This document shows positions 17,672-24,789 of a DNA stretch of 31,694 nucleotides, piece after piece. Position 1 is the first letter of the stretch, and the number at the start of each line of letters is the position of its first letter. A program made the position numbers and the translations under genes. The notes below the pieces were generated by a model. The model had not been told where the DNA came from. It saw only the letters and a program-made list of their open reading frames with translations, and searched no databases. Location of the stretch: assembly GCA_002410755.1 (NCBI GenBank), contig DHOL01000012.1:49475-81168 (forward strand), written 5' to 3'. The DNA comes from Ruminococcaceae bacterium UBA5391. GTDB lineage: Bacteria > Bacillota > Clostridia > Oscillospirales > Acutalibacteraceae.

Positions 17672-19054
17672 TCAAAAATCAATCCGGCTGGTGAGGTAAT
17701 CTTCCAGCTTGTCAATGGAAATGCGGTCCTGCTTCATGGTATCACGGTTGCGGACAGTTACACAGCCATCCTCTTCACTCTGGAAGTCATAAGTGACGCA
17801 GAACGGTGTGCCAATCTCGTCCTGACGGCGGTAACGTTTGCCGATTGAGCCGGTATCATCATAATCCACATTGAATTTCCCAGAGAGGCGCGTCTGGATT
17901 TCCTGTGCTTTGTCGTTGAGCTTTTTGCTCAGCGGGAGCACGGCGCACTTATAAGGGGCAAGAGCCGGATGCAAGTGCAGAACCACGCGGGTATCCTTCT
18001 TCGCTTCATTTACCACTTCTTCATCATAGGCATCAACAAGAAACGCGAGAGCGACACGGTCAGCACCAAGTGACGGCTCAATAACGTAGGGGATATAGTG
18101 TTCGCCGGTTCCCTGGTCGAAGTAGGAAAGGTCTTTTCCGCTGTGCTCCTGGTGGCGCTTCAGGTCATAGTCTGTACGGTCGGCAATGCCCCAAAGTTCT
18201 CCCCAGCCAAACGGGAAGAGGTACTCAATATCTGTTGTAGCTTTCGAGTAGAACGAAAGCTCTTCTTTCTCATGGTCGCGCAGGCGTATGTTCTTTTCTG
18301 TAAGGCCAAGACTCAAAAGGAAATTCTTGCAGAAATCTTTCCAATAGCCAAACCATTCAAGGTCTGTGCCGGGTTTGCAGAAGAATTCAAGCTCCATCTG
18401 CTCAAACTCGCGAATACGAAAAATGAAGTTTCCGGGGGTTATTTCATTGCGGAAGCTCTTGCCTATCTGGCCAATGCCAAACGGAAGCTTGCGGCGTGTT
18501 GTCCGCTGCACATTTGCAAAATTCACAAAAATGCCCTGCGCGGTTTCGGGACGCAGATAAAGCTGGCTTTTGGCATCCTCCGTCACGCCCTGAAAAGTTT
18601 TGTACATCAGGTTAAACTGACGGATTGGAGTAAAATTTTCACTGCCGCAGTTCGGGCATTTGATATGGTGCTCCTTAATGAACTCCATCATCTTTTCATT
18701 GCTCCAACCCTCGGCACTGATTCCGGCTGCGTCCTCAATAAGCTTGTCGGCGCGGTGGCGTGTTTTGCAGTCGCGGCAGTCCATCAGCGGATCGGAAAAG
18801 CTTCCCACATGGCCTGAGGCAACCCAGACTTCCGGGTTCATCAAGATAGCGGCGTCCAGCCCGACATTATAGGGGCATTCCTGCACGAATTTTTTCCACC
18901 ATGCGCGCTTTACGTTATTTTTAAACTCGACCCCGAGCGGGCCGTAGTCCCAAGAATTGGAAAGGCCGCCGTAGATTTCAGAACCGGCGTAGACAAAGCC
19001 GCGGTTCTTGCACAGAGCGACGATCTGATCCATGGTTTTTTCGGTAGCTTGCAT
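17672..19054 (-). CDS. glyS: Glycyl-tRNA synthetase, dimeric class II type
   Basis: A 460-aa enzyme that charges tRNA-Gly with glycine. It is the single-polypeptide alpha-2 form, not the alpha/beta tetramer. Visible are [27 protein letters not shown] near residue 28, [14 protein letters not shown] with a Cys pair, FNLMFKT-like motif (here [10 protein letters not shown]), [43 protein letters not shown] (motif 2), and FRPHVIEPS-like [13 protein letters not shown] followed by the anticodon-binding domain from about 355. The ATG follows GGAGGAAAGAGAAAG. It starts 25 bp after a GtrA-family gene and no T-box leader is present in between or upstream. Confidence 0.96.
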   Translation of the reverse strand: MQATEKTMDQIVALCKNRGFVYAGSEIYGGLSNSWDYGPLGVEFKNNVKRAWWKKFVQECPYNVGLDAAILMNPEVWVASGHVGSFSDPLMDCRDCKTRHRADKLIEDAAGISAEGWSNEKMMEFIKEHHIKCPNCGSENFTPIRQFNLMYKTFQGVTEDAKSQLYLRPETAQGIFVNFANVQRTTRRKLPFGIGQIGKSFRNEITPGNFIFRIREFEQMELEFFCKPGTDLEWFGYWKDFCKNFLLSLGLTEKNIRLRDHEKEELSFYSKATTDIEYLFPFGWGELWGIADRTDYDLKRHQEHSGKDLSYFDQGTGEHYIPYVIEPSLGADRVALAFLVDAYDEEVVNEAKKDTRVVLHLHPALAPYKCAVLPLSKKLNDKAQEIQTRLSGKFNVDYDDTGSIGKRYRRQDEIGTPFCVTYDFQSEEDGCVTVRNRDTMKQDRISIDKLEDYLTSRIDF

Positions 19055-19079
19055 CTTTCTCTTTCCTCCATGCGGATAT

Positions 19080-19514
19080 TCAGTCCGTTTTCTTTTTAAA
19101 GGTAATGAACTTGCTTACCAGCCAGTTCCCGATTACCTCGATGACAGTTGTAATGAATTTCCAGAGGAGATTGCTTTGACCGAGGTACCCGACGAAGACT
19201 GTCGTGAGAATTTCACCGATTACCAGGGTAAGAAGCCTCCCGCCCACAAAAGTGCCTGCTTCAAAGAGCAGAGCCTTCCACTGCCTTGTGCTGCTCATAA
19301 AGACATATTTCTTGTTTGTGACGAATGCGACAAAAACCGCGGCAGCCCAGGCAATAAAATAGGCAAGGGATACATTCATCTTTACAACGTCTGTCAGGAT
19401 GAAGTAGATAACCCAGTTGATGACCGTAGTCAGAACGCCAAAGGCGATATAGAGAAGCAGTTCCTTGGAAGTCAGGTATTTAAGAAGTTTTTTTCTTTTT
19501 TCCTGGGGAGTCAT
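19080..19514 (-). CDS. GtrA family membrane protein
   Basis: A 144-aa protein with four predicted membrane helices (about 19-38, 46-68, 82-105, 115-135). [34 protein letters not shown] and the C-terminal [12 protein letters not shown] are typical of GtrA, a family linked to flipping or transferring polyprenyl-linked sugars during cell-surface polysaccharide modification. No glycosyltransferase is adjacent. The ATG has no recognisable Shine-Dalgarno sequence (upstream GTGCTGTAAA), which suggests weak translation. Co-transcription with glyS is likely from spacing, but there is no evident functional link. Confidence 0.88.
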   Translation of the reverse strand: MTPQEKRKKLLKYLTSKELLLYIAFGVLTTVINWVIYFILTDVVKMNVSLAYFIAWAAAVFVAFVTNKKYVFMSSTRQWKALLFEAGTFVGGRLLTLVIGEILTTVFVGYLGQSNLLWKFITTVIEVIGNWLVSKFITFKKKTD

Positions 19515-19624
19515 TTTACAGCACGTCCAATCTGGCAGGATGTTTTTAGTTTACCATTCCGACTGTTTTCTTGCAAGGTGATTTTATAATTTCATGCGCA
19601 GCGCTGGCTAGCGTGGAAATAGAT

Positions 19625-19639
19625 TATAACGGCGTTATA
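19625..19639. repeat. TATAAC-GGC-GTTATA inverted repeat over the gtrA promoter
   Basis: Perfect 6-bp arms around 3 bp, with one arm being the predicted minus-strand -10 hexamer. It could be a compact operator or chance symmetry. Confidence 0.35.
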
Positions 19640-19662
19640 TCTGGTTTTTACTGCAACAATAA
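19634..19662 (-). promoter_or_regulatory. Promoter of the gtrA-like/glyS unit
   Basis: On the minus strand TTATTG (19657-19662), 17 bp, TATAAC (19634-19639). It lies downstream of the terminator at 19706-19747, so gtrA-glyS transcription would be separate from the upstream non-coding unit. The leader is about 115 nt. Confidence 0.45.
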
Positions 19663-19705
19663 AGCATTTATTTTATTTATTGGCTATTTAATCTTTGGTT
19701 AGATT

Positions 19706-19747
19706 AAAAAATCAGGAGAGGCTCCACTTTTTTGGTGCCTCTCCTGA
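19706..19747 (-). terminator. Strong minus-strand terminator ending the 0.7-kb non-coding unit
   Basis: TCAGGAGAGGC (19712-19722) pairs perfectly with GCCTCTCCTGA (19737-19747). On the minus strand the stem is followed by six T residues (19706-19711). There is no annotated-length gene upstream on this strand for it to terminate, which is itself evidence for a non-coding transcript. Confidence 0.75.
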
Positions 19748-19863
19748 AAACTCAATTTTTAAAACGACTTTCTTCTTATGCTGTCTATATCCTTGGGGCT
19801 GTTTAATTGCCAGAGCTTCTCTTATCCATTTTGATGGTTCCTGTCTAGTCAATTTCCAACGGA

Positions 19864-19898
19864 GGCACCCATGCCTTTCAACTTAAGGCATGGGTGCC
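19864..19898. repeat. Perfect 14-bp hairpin inside the non-coding unit
   Basis: GGCACCCATGCCTT (19864-19877) and its exact complement (19885-19898) flank a 7-nt loop. No T tract follows on either strand, so it is not a simple terminator. It could be a domain of the candidate RNA or a remnant terminal palindrome of an IS200/IS605-type element; no transposase is present. Confidence 0.7.
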
Positions 19899-20420
19899 AA
19901 ACCGCAGGATTTAAACTCCCCAACTAAACAGACTAAAACATCGGACTCACCTGTTAAACATCGATTGATTTCTTTCAGAACCGCTTGCGCGTGTTGGCTG
20001 TCTCTCATGAACCTGTTTGTGGTTGCCGTCCTTCATTTTCTCTGGAACGGCCCGCTTTGAAAAGCTGTAGCTTCTTTGGTTTGCGGGGACAGATCACGCC
20101 GGCCCTGTCATGAGGCTGGAATCCATTCCTGGAAATTTCAGAATCAACGCTTTGCTCTGCTTCCTTCTTTTGAGACATGCTGCTGTGAGCTGTTCTTTGA
20201 ACTCATTCCTTTCTGCTGAGCAGGTTTACCGACCGCGGCCCAACAGACCCGGCCGGCAGGTAGATGCTTCTTCACTGCCCATTGGACTCACTCCCTTCCT
20301 AGAAAGTTCAGACCCTTACCGATGCGTTAAATCCGGTTCCATATCTTTTATCTGCCAGATAGTTCTGACTTCCGGTACCGGCCGCATCCCTTTTGATCGT
20401 CCCTTTCTTTTTCCAACTTT

Positions 20421-20449
20421 ATTATAAATGATGTTCTCAGAAAAGTCAA
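20421..20449 (-). promoter_or_regulatory. Consensus promoter of the 0.7-kb non-coding unit
   Basis: On the minus strand TTGACT (20444-20449), exactly 17 bp, TATAAT (20421-20426). This is one of the best promoters in the window and points into a region without a long ORF. Confidence 0.75.
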
Positions 20450-20508
20450 TAGATTTTCTATATATTTTATCGAGTTTTCATGTATTTTTTTAAGAGCTAA
20501 ACTTCTTG

Positions 20509-20537
20509 TTGACTTTGTATCCGCAGCAGGATACAAT
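20509..20537 (+). promoter_or_regulatory. Promoter of the DUF1292 gene
   Basis: TTGACT (20509-20514), 17 bp, TACAAT (20532-20537); the start site would be near 20544 with a leader of about 41 nt. It is divergent from the promoter of the non-coding unit, the two -35 elements being about 60 bp apart. Confidence 0.7.
20515..20536. promoter_or_regulatory. Perfect palindromic operator candidate in the DUF1292 promoter
   Basis: TTGTATCC-GCAGCA-GGATACAA: 8-bp perfect inverted arms fill the whole spacer and run into the -10 hexamer. A dimeric protein bound here would directly occlude RNA polymerase or, MerR-like, remodel the spacer. No regulator gene is adjacent. Confidence 0.55.
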
Positions 20538-20584
20538 AAAGTCAGCCCTCCAGCCTCAAATGAACTGCAAGGAGATAACGCCCA

Positions 20585-20932
20585 ATGCAAGATGATTTTG
20601 GTGCGGATTTGCTTACCCTGGTGGATGATGACGGCAAGGAACGTGAATTTGAAGTCCTTGATGTGATTGACGGCGATGATGGGTGCTTTTATGCACTGCA
20701 GCCCGCCTATGATACCCCACAGGAAAAAGTCGATGCACAGGGTACGTATTATATTTTTGAAGCGATTGAGGAGAATGGTGAGCAGGAGCTTGCCGAGGTA
20801 GAGAACCAAGAATTGCTTGACAAGCTTGCAAAAGAGTTTGAAAAGCGCTTTGAGGAAATCTACGGGGACGATGAAGATGACAATGTCCCGGAGAATGGGG
20901 ACAGCAGCAAAGATACTGAAAAAAAAGAATAA
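20585..20932 (+). CDS. DUF1292 domain-containing protein
   Basis: A 115-aa acidic cytoplasmic protein. The N-terminal 60 residues, DDFGADLLTLVDDDGKEREFEVLDVIDGDDGCFYALQPA, match DUF1292, a small Firmicutes family with no established function. Residues 70-95 form a charged helix (NQELLDKLAKEFEKRFEEI), and the end is an Asp/Glu/Lys-rich disordered tail. A strong AAGGAG lies 11 nt before the ATG. In many Firmicutes DUF1292 genes lie near ruvX/yqgF, which here is about 2 kb downstream. The stop is 6 nt before the predicted 6S-like RNA, so the RNA may be processed from the same transcript. Its promoter carries a palindrome. Confidence 0.85.
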   Translation: MQDDFGADLLTLVDDDGKEREFEVLDVIDGDDGCFYALQPAYDTPQEKVDAQGTYYIFEAIEENGEQELAEVENQELLDKLAKEFEKRFEEIYGDDEDDNVPENGDSSKDTEKKE

Positions 20933-20938
20933 ATTTAC

Positions 20939-21127
20939 ATCCTGCCTGGTGCGCGGACCGGTGCATAAATAACCCTACAATTTTTAATCGGGAGCTTAGC
21001 TCCGGCGGCGGACTTCAGACCTCCCGGCCTTCGGGCTGGACGAAGGGAGTGCGAAACCGTTGGGCGGGCACCCACCTGCTTTTCGTAGCAGGTTATTCAG
21101 CACTTTACGGCCAGGCAGGGATTATTT
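20939..21127 (+). ncRNA. ssrS: Probable 6S RNA
   Basis: A non-coding element of about 187 nt. The ends CCTGCCTGG (20941-20949) and CCAGGCAGG (21111-21119) pair perfectly, closing a long irregular rod. The 3' half contains GGGCGGGCACCCACCTGC and an ACCTGCT/AGCAGGT hairpin, which resemble conserved 6S sequences as I recall them. The apex is a UUCG-capped stem (CCGGCC/GGCTGG). 6S RNA mimics an open promoter and sequesters housekeeping RNA polymerase in stationary phase. Length and rod shape fit; identity is from memory, not a covariance search. Promoter signals directly upstream are weak, so it may be cut from the DUF1292 transcript. Confidence 0.65.
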
Positions 21128-21136
21128 TATAACGAT

Positions 21137-21168
21137 GTCCCCCGGATTTTTGAATCCGGGGGACTTTT
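21137..21168 (+). terminator. Terminator after the 6S-like RNA
   Basis: GTCCCCCGGATT (21137-21148) pairs perfectly with AATCCGGGGGAC (21153-21164) around a 4-nt loop, followed by TTTT. It ends the DUF1292/6S-like unit. Confidence 0.85.
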
Positions 21169-21215
21169 GCACGGAAAGGGCAGCGCCGTTTCTTAAAAGA
21201 ACTGAAAAAACAAAC

Positions 21216-21244
21216 TTGGGGAAAAAAGCGGAATATGATATAAT
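21216..21244 (+). promoter_or_regulatory. Promoter of the ydcF-like gene cluster
   Basis: TTGGGG (21216-21221), 17 bp, TATAAT (21239-21244), only 19 bp before the ATG. It follows a strong terminator, so it is probably the main promoter for ydcF-like, phosphatase and ruvX genes. Confidence 0.6.
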
Positions 21245-21263
21245 GAAAAGCAGGTGATGCGCA

Positions 21264-22034
21264 ATGAAAAAGGGCATAGTTATCTTATCCCGTTCAGTCA
21301 TCCTGGCAGTTGGTATTGCCGGGCTTATCTGGTTCCTGATTCCGGTGAAGTGGAATGTATGGAACATTGGAAATGAACTCGGCACAGTAGTCTGTGTCAT
21401 GCTGGTGGCAGGTGCCCTTTTCTACAACCGGATTCTGTGCGCTGTGCGGAAATCCAAAGCGTTCCGTATCTGCTGGACGATTGTTTTGGTGCTGCTTTGT
21501 ACGGGTGTAGCGTGGGGGATTGCCATGACGGGCTGTATGCTGTCCGTGTGCGCTTCTGTTCCACCGGAAAACACGACTGCCGTTGTGCTTGGCAGCATGG
21601 TCCATGGCAGTGCGCCGAGCGCAGATCTTCAGGTGCGTATTGACAGGGCGGAAGTCTACCTGAAAGAGAATCCGTCTGCTATGTGCATTGCAAGCGGCGG
21701 GCAGGGAGAAGATGAAAACGTCAGCGAAGCCTCGGCAATCAAAACTGCACTTGTTTCGGCCGGAATTGAACCCGAGCGCATCCTTACGGAAGATGCATCA
21801 CGTTCAACACAGGAAAACCTTCAAAACTCCCTGCAACTTGCCCGGAAATCCGGACTTGCGGAAAGCTTTGCAGTCGTTACGGATGATTATCACGAATTCC
21901 GGGCATGTTCCATTGCACGCTCGCTTGGCATAACGGCTTATGCCGTCCCTGCGGGAACGCCATGGTATATATTTTCTGCCTGTTGGGCGCGTGAAGTGCT
22001 GGCCCTTGCAAAATATTTTGTAATCCCGGGATAG
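21264..22034 (+). CDS. YdcF/ElyC family (DUF218) membrane protein
   Basis: A 256-aa protein with three N-terminal membrane helices (about 7-26, 38-55, 68-90) and a DUF218 domain from about 102. The domain shows TTAVVLGSMVHGSAPSADLQVRIDRA, IASGGQGEDENVSEA, AGIEPERILTEDASRSTQENL and VVTDDYHEFRACSIARSLG, the usual motifs in the usual order. ElyC, a relative in E. coli, affects envelope integrity and lipid carrier metabolism; YdcF binds nucleotide-like ligands. The true substrate here is unknown. The ribosome site (AGGTGAT) is modest. Confidence 0.85.
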   Translation: MKKGIVILSRSVILAVGIAGLIWFLIPVKWNVWNIGNELGTVVCVMLVAGALFYNRILCAVRKSKAFRICWTIVLVLLCTGVAWGIAMTGCMLSVCASVPPENTTAVVLGSMVHGSAPSADLQVRIDRAEVYLKENPSAMCIASGGQGEDENVSEASAIKTALVSAGIEPERILTEDASRSTQENLQNSLQLARKSGLAESFAVVTDDYHEFRACSIARSLGITAYAVPAGTPWYIFSACWAREVLALAKYFVIPG

Positions 22035-22079
22035 CTGGAAGCACTTTTCATGGACTGCAATAGAAAAAAGGATGGGAAT

Positions 22080-22757
22080 ATGATGACAAGAATTTATTTT
22101 GTGAGGCACTGTGAGGCTGAAGGAAATACAAAGGGCATCCTTCAGGGGCGCTCGGATTTCGGGATCAGCGGCAATGCCTTAAAACAGCTTGAACTAATAA
22201 GCCTGCGCCTCAGGAATGTGCCGTTTGCGGCAATTTATTCCAGCCCCCTTCAGCGCGCTTACAAAACAGCGCTTTCCATCGACCGCTACCACCATCTCGG
22301 CGTTAAGAAAGAAAAAGGGCTGGTTGAAATTGATATGGGGCGCTGGGAAAACTGCCCATGGGAAAGTGTCAAGCGCAGCGATCCGGAACTTGTCCGGATT
22401 TGGGATGAGACTCCTGGCAGTTTTGAAGCACCAGGTGGGGAATCCATCTTCCATGTTGCTGAGCGTATGAAGCGTACCGTCTCCGCTATTGTAAAATCCA
22501 ATCCGGACGAAACGGTCTGTGCTGTTTCGCACGGCTGTGCAATCCGGTCTTATCTCTGCACGGCTCTCGGCCTGCCGCTTCAACGGCTGAATGAAGTGCC
22601 ATGGGGAGACAATACGGCAGTAAGCGTTGTCGAGTACGAAAACGAAAAGCCGCATGTTATCCTGGTAAATGATGCTTCACACTTGCCGGCGGACCTTTCC
22701 GTTTACCGGGCATCCCGCGGCGCAGGGAACGGCATCATGGGGAGCACAGCATCATGA
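22080..22757 (+). CDS. Histidine phosphatase family protein
   Basis: A 225-aa member of the phosphoglycerate mutase-like/histidine phosphatase superfamily, in which a His is transiently phosphorylated. The motif at the N-terminus is VRHCEAEGNTKGILQGRSD, where the usual RHG has Cys in place of Gly. Other core elements are present: YSSPLQRAYKTA, the Glu-containing LVEIDMGRWE, and CAVSHGCAIRSYLC with the second His. AAGGATGGGA precedes the ATG at 22080; an ATG three bases later is possible. The stop overlaps the ruvX start as ATGA. Substrate is unknown; annotations such as alpha-ribazole phosphatase or mutase would be guesses. Confidence 0.88.
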   Translation: MMTRIYFVRHCEAEGNTKGILQGRSDFGISGNALKQLELISLRLRNVPFAAIYSSPLQRAYKTALSIDRYHHLGVKKEKGLVEIDMGRWENCPWESVKRSDPELVRIWDETPGSFEAPGGESIFHVAERMKRTVSAIVKSNPDETVCAVSHGCAIRSYLCTALGLPLQRLNEVPWGDNTAVSVVEYENEKPHVILVNDASHLPADLSVYRASRGAGNGIMGSTAS

Positions 22758-23212
22758 AGATTTTGTCAGTTGACCTTGGAAAAGCACGCACTGGCCTTGC
22801 CGTCTGCGACGAAAATGAAGTATTGGCCTCGCCTGTCGGTGTAATATCCGAATGGAACCGGGAGAAACTGCTGAAAAAAGTAGCGGAAGAAGCAGAAAAA
22901 CAGTCGGCAAGGGAGATCGTCGTCGGACTTCCGCGGAATATGGACGGCAGTGAAGGTGAAAGCGCACTCGCAGCGCGGAGCTTTGCGGAAAAACTGCAAG
23001 GCCTTGTTGCCGTCCCTGTCGTTTTGCAGGATGAGCGCGGGACGACTGTCACGGCCCACCGCTATCTAAATGACACGGATACGCGTGGCAGGAAGCGCAA
23101 GTCAGTCATTGATGCAGTCGCGGCGACCATCATCCTACAGGACCGGCTTGCCTACCGGAAAAACCATTTGGGGGCATCTCAGGCTTGCCCCCCTACCGGA
23201 AAGACGGACTGA
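22754..23212 (+). CDS. ruvX: RuvX/YqgF family Holliday junction resolvase-like nuclease
   Basis: A 152-aa RNase H-fold protein. MKILSVDLGKARTGLAV carries the first catalytic Asp (D7), IVVGLPRNMDGSEG the central motif, and LQDERGTTVTAHRYL and SVIDAVAATIILQ the remaining acidic residues. YqgF is known for processing the 5' end of pre-16S rRNA and is also annotated as a putative Holliday junction resolvase. It overlaps the phosphatase gene by 4 nt (ATGA) and is closed by a strong terminator. The last 15 residues beyond the domain look non-conserved. Confidence 0.92.
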   Translation: MKILSVDLGKARTGLAVCDENEVLASPVGVISEWNREKLLKKVAEEAEKQSAREIVVGLPRNMDGSEGESALAARSFAEKLQGLVAVPVVLQDERGTTVTAHRYLNDTDTRGRKRKSVIDAVAATIILQDRLAYRKNHLGASQACPPTGKTD

Positions 23213-23233
23213 TTTGCGGAAAAAGGAGCGCAG

Positions 23234-23280
23234 AAAGGATTCTCCTGATGCAGGAAAACCTGCATCAGGAGAATCCTTTT
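23234..23280. terminator. 21-bp perfect bidirectional terminator
   Basis: The arms 23234-23254 and 23259-23279 are fully complementary around AAAA, with A and T tracts outside. It serves ruvX on the plus strand and, being at the stop codon of the convergent deaminase gene, that transcript as well. Confidence 0.9.
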
Positions 23281-24577
23281 ACCCGTAAAGGTGCTTGACT
23301 GCGGCTTTTGCTTCCGCAATCACTTTTTCGCGGTCTATCGTGAGGAATTCACCGTTCTCGTAGAGGACTTTTCCGTCAACCATTGTCATGCAGACGTCGC
23401 TTCCCTGCGCGGAATATACCAACAGGGCAAGCGGATCAAAGTCCGGAATCAGGTGTGGCCGCCTCAAGTCAAACGCAATAATATCGGCTTTTTTGCCGGC
23501 TTCCAGGGAACCGGTATCGCTGCGGCCCTGAAGTTTCGCACCGTTTACTGTTGCCATTTTCAGCACTTCGGCGGGCTTCATTACAAGCGGGTTGAGCGTA
23601 TAGCCGTTGTGGATGATGGAAGCAAGATGAATTTCCTCCATCATGTTAAGGTTATTGTTGCTTGCCGCACCGTCCGTGCCAAGCGTAATATTGAGCCCCG
23701 CCTTCTGCATTTTCGGGACAGGTGCGAAGCCGCTGCCAAGCTTAAGATTGCTTGTTGGGCAGTGGATAACGGAAACGCTTTTTTCCCGCAGGATTTCCAT
23801 ATCGCTGTCCGTCAGCCAGACACAATGGGCTGCCGCGGTGGGAGAGTCAAAAACACCGAGGTCGCGGAACCAGGCCGCAGGTGTTTTGCCGTGCCTTTTG
23901 ATACATTCCTCCTGTTCCTGCTTTGTTTCGGAAAGATGGAGGTGCATCCGGCCGCCAAGCGCGTTGCAGTCCGCCGCGTAGCCGCGCACAACGCTCTCGG
24001 TGCAGGTGTATTCTGCATGGATGGAAAAATCAATTCGGATTCTCCCATTGGCAGCACCGTGGTAGGCATGAAACAGCTCAATTGATTCCTTTGCACGCTG
24101 GTTGTCCTCGTAGCGTTCCTTTTCATCGAAACATTGCACGGGGCGGCAGAGGTTTGCACGGATGCCGGCGGCCATAGCGTTTTCCGCGGCGGTCTGTGGC
24201 TCAAAGTACATGTCGGAGTAACTTGTCGTGCCGCACGCAATCATTTCAAGAAGTGCAAGGTTATTCCCTGCACGGATTTCCGCTGCGGTAAGCCTGTCCT
24301 CAATGGGGAAAACCTTATCAAACAGCCATTCGTGCAGCGGAAGGTCACTCCCCACGCCGCGCAGCAGTGTCATTGGCGTGTGGGTGTGGCAGTTGATGAG
24401 GCCGGGGGCGAGCAGGCAGCCGCTCATATCCTTTTCCTCATCATAGACGGCCTCCGGCCTCTTTTCACCGATATAGTCGATTTTATTTCCGTCAATGCCA
24501 AGGAAACCATCCTTGATGCAGCGGAAATTCCCGCATTCCGTTGCCAGGATTGTTCCGTTTTTCAGAAGCAGTTTCAT
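23279..24577 (-). CDS. SAH/MTA deaminase-type amidohydrolase
   Basis: A 432-aa cytoplasmic metal-dependent amidohydrolase of the TRZ/ATZ group. A composite beta domain (1-55, 385-432) surrounds a TIM barrel with metal ligands in GLINCHTHTPMTLLRG (H64, H66), FSIHAEYTCTE, HLHLSETKQEQEEC, AAHCVWL and GTDGAASNNNLNMMEE. Family members deaminate S-adenosylhomocysteine, 5'-methylthioadenosine, 5'-deoxyadenosine or adenosine to inosine forms; guanine or chlorohydrolase activity is less likely. Which is preferred cannot be read here. The ATG at 24577 follows AAGGAGG; upstream in-frame residues are not coding. It is divergent from a class II aldolase, which may act later in the same salvage pathway. 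Confidence 0.88.
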   Translation of the reverse strand: MKLLLKNGTILATECGNFRCIKDGFLGIDGNKIDYIGEKRPEAVYDEEKDMSGCLLAPGLINCHTHTPMTLLRGVGSDLPLHEWLFDKVFPIEDRLTAAEIRAGNNLALLEMIACGTTSYSDMYFEPQTAAENAMAAGIRANLCRPVQCFDEKERYEDNQRAKESIELFHAYHGAANGRIRIDFSIHAEYTCTESVVRGYAADCNALGGRMHLHLSETKQEQEECIKRHGKTPAAWFRDLGVFDSPTAAAHCVWLTDSDMEILREKSVSVIHCPTSNLKLGSGFAPVPKMQKAGLNITLGTDGAASNNNLNMMEEIHLASIIHNGYTLNPLVMKPAEVLKMATVNGAKLQGRSDTGSLEAGKKADIIAFDLRRPHLIPDFDPLALLVYSAQGSDVCMTMVDGKVLYENGEFLTIDREKVIAEAKAAVKHLYG

Positions 24578-24668
24578 GCTTTTCCTCCTTAAAATATGGC
24601 TCGGACTGCGGAATGCGCAGCAAACTGTTCCAGATTTCCCGCCCTGCCCGAAACAAATATTGAATAAC

Positions 24669-24677
24669 ATTTTAGCA
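24669..24677 (-). promoter_or_regulatory. Possible extended -10 promoter of the deaminase gene
   Basis: On the minus strand TGC followed by TAAAAT, giving a leader of about 85 nt. No convincing -35 is present. I could not identify a good plus-strand promoter for the aldolase in this 212-bp divergent gap. Confidence 0.3.
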
Positions 24678-24789
24678 TGGAGGAAAAACCGTGTCAACGA
24701 AGCGGCAGCGCACGACTGGACAAACCTGCACGGATATGCTACATTTAATTTGCTTTCCCGCAGGCGGGAAACGGCGAAAGGAGCCAGAC

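Larger units (their letters stand above)
19706..20414 (-). ncRNA. Candidate ~700-nt structured RNA of unknown family
   Basis: A consensus minus-strand promoter at 20421-20449 and a strong terminator at 19706-19747 bracket about 700 nt with no long ORF on the transcribed strand. The interval is richer in G+C than the flanking AT-rich DNA and has many local palindromes: CCGGTACCGG, ATCTGGCAGAT, GATGCG/CGCATC, GACAG/CTGTC, GTTC-AAA-GAAC and a 14-bp stem at 19864-19898. GTGAGTCCAATG recurs as GTGAGTCCGATG about 340 nt later. Very short ORFs exist (about 18-29 codons), some after GGA-rich sequences, so a set of tiny peptides is an alternative. I did not recognise RNase P, tmRNA, SRP RNA or a T-box. 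Confidence 0.45.

Noticed and set aside
18098..18817. 239-codon plus-strand ORF opposite glyS
   Set aside because: Antisense to the catalytic core of glycyl-tRNA synthetase; no independent coding evidence.
19055..19715. T-box riboswitch upstream of glyS, as is common in Firmicutes
   Set aside because: The gap to the upstream gene is 25 bp, and the leader before gtrA lacks the conserved T-box sequence and antiterminator pattern.
19706..20414. RNase P RNA, tmRNA or SRP RNA as the identity of the non-coding unit
   Set aside because: The hallmark sequences I know (GAGGAAAGTCC of RNase P, the tmRNA tRNA-like ends, the SRP GGAAG-type apical motif) were not found on the transcribed strand.
20110..20427. 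105-codon plus-strand ORF in the non-coding region
   Set aside because: No Shine-Dalgarno site or recognisable domain, and it runs against the strong minus-strand promoter and terminator; treated as chance.
24691..24789. GTG start at 24691 for the aldolase
   Set aside because: It has a good GGAGG, but the added 33 residues do not resemble the family, while ATG 24790 has its own AAAGGAG and begins where homologues begin.
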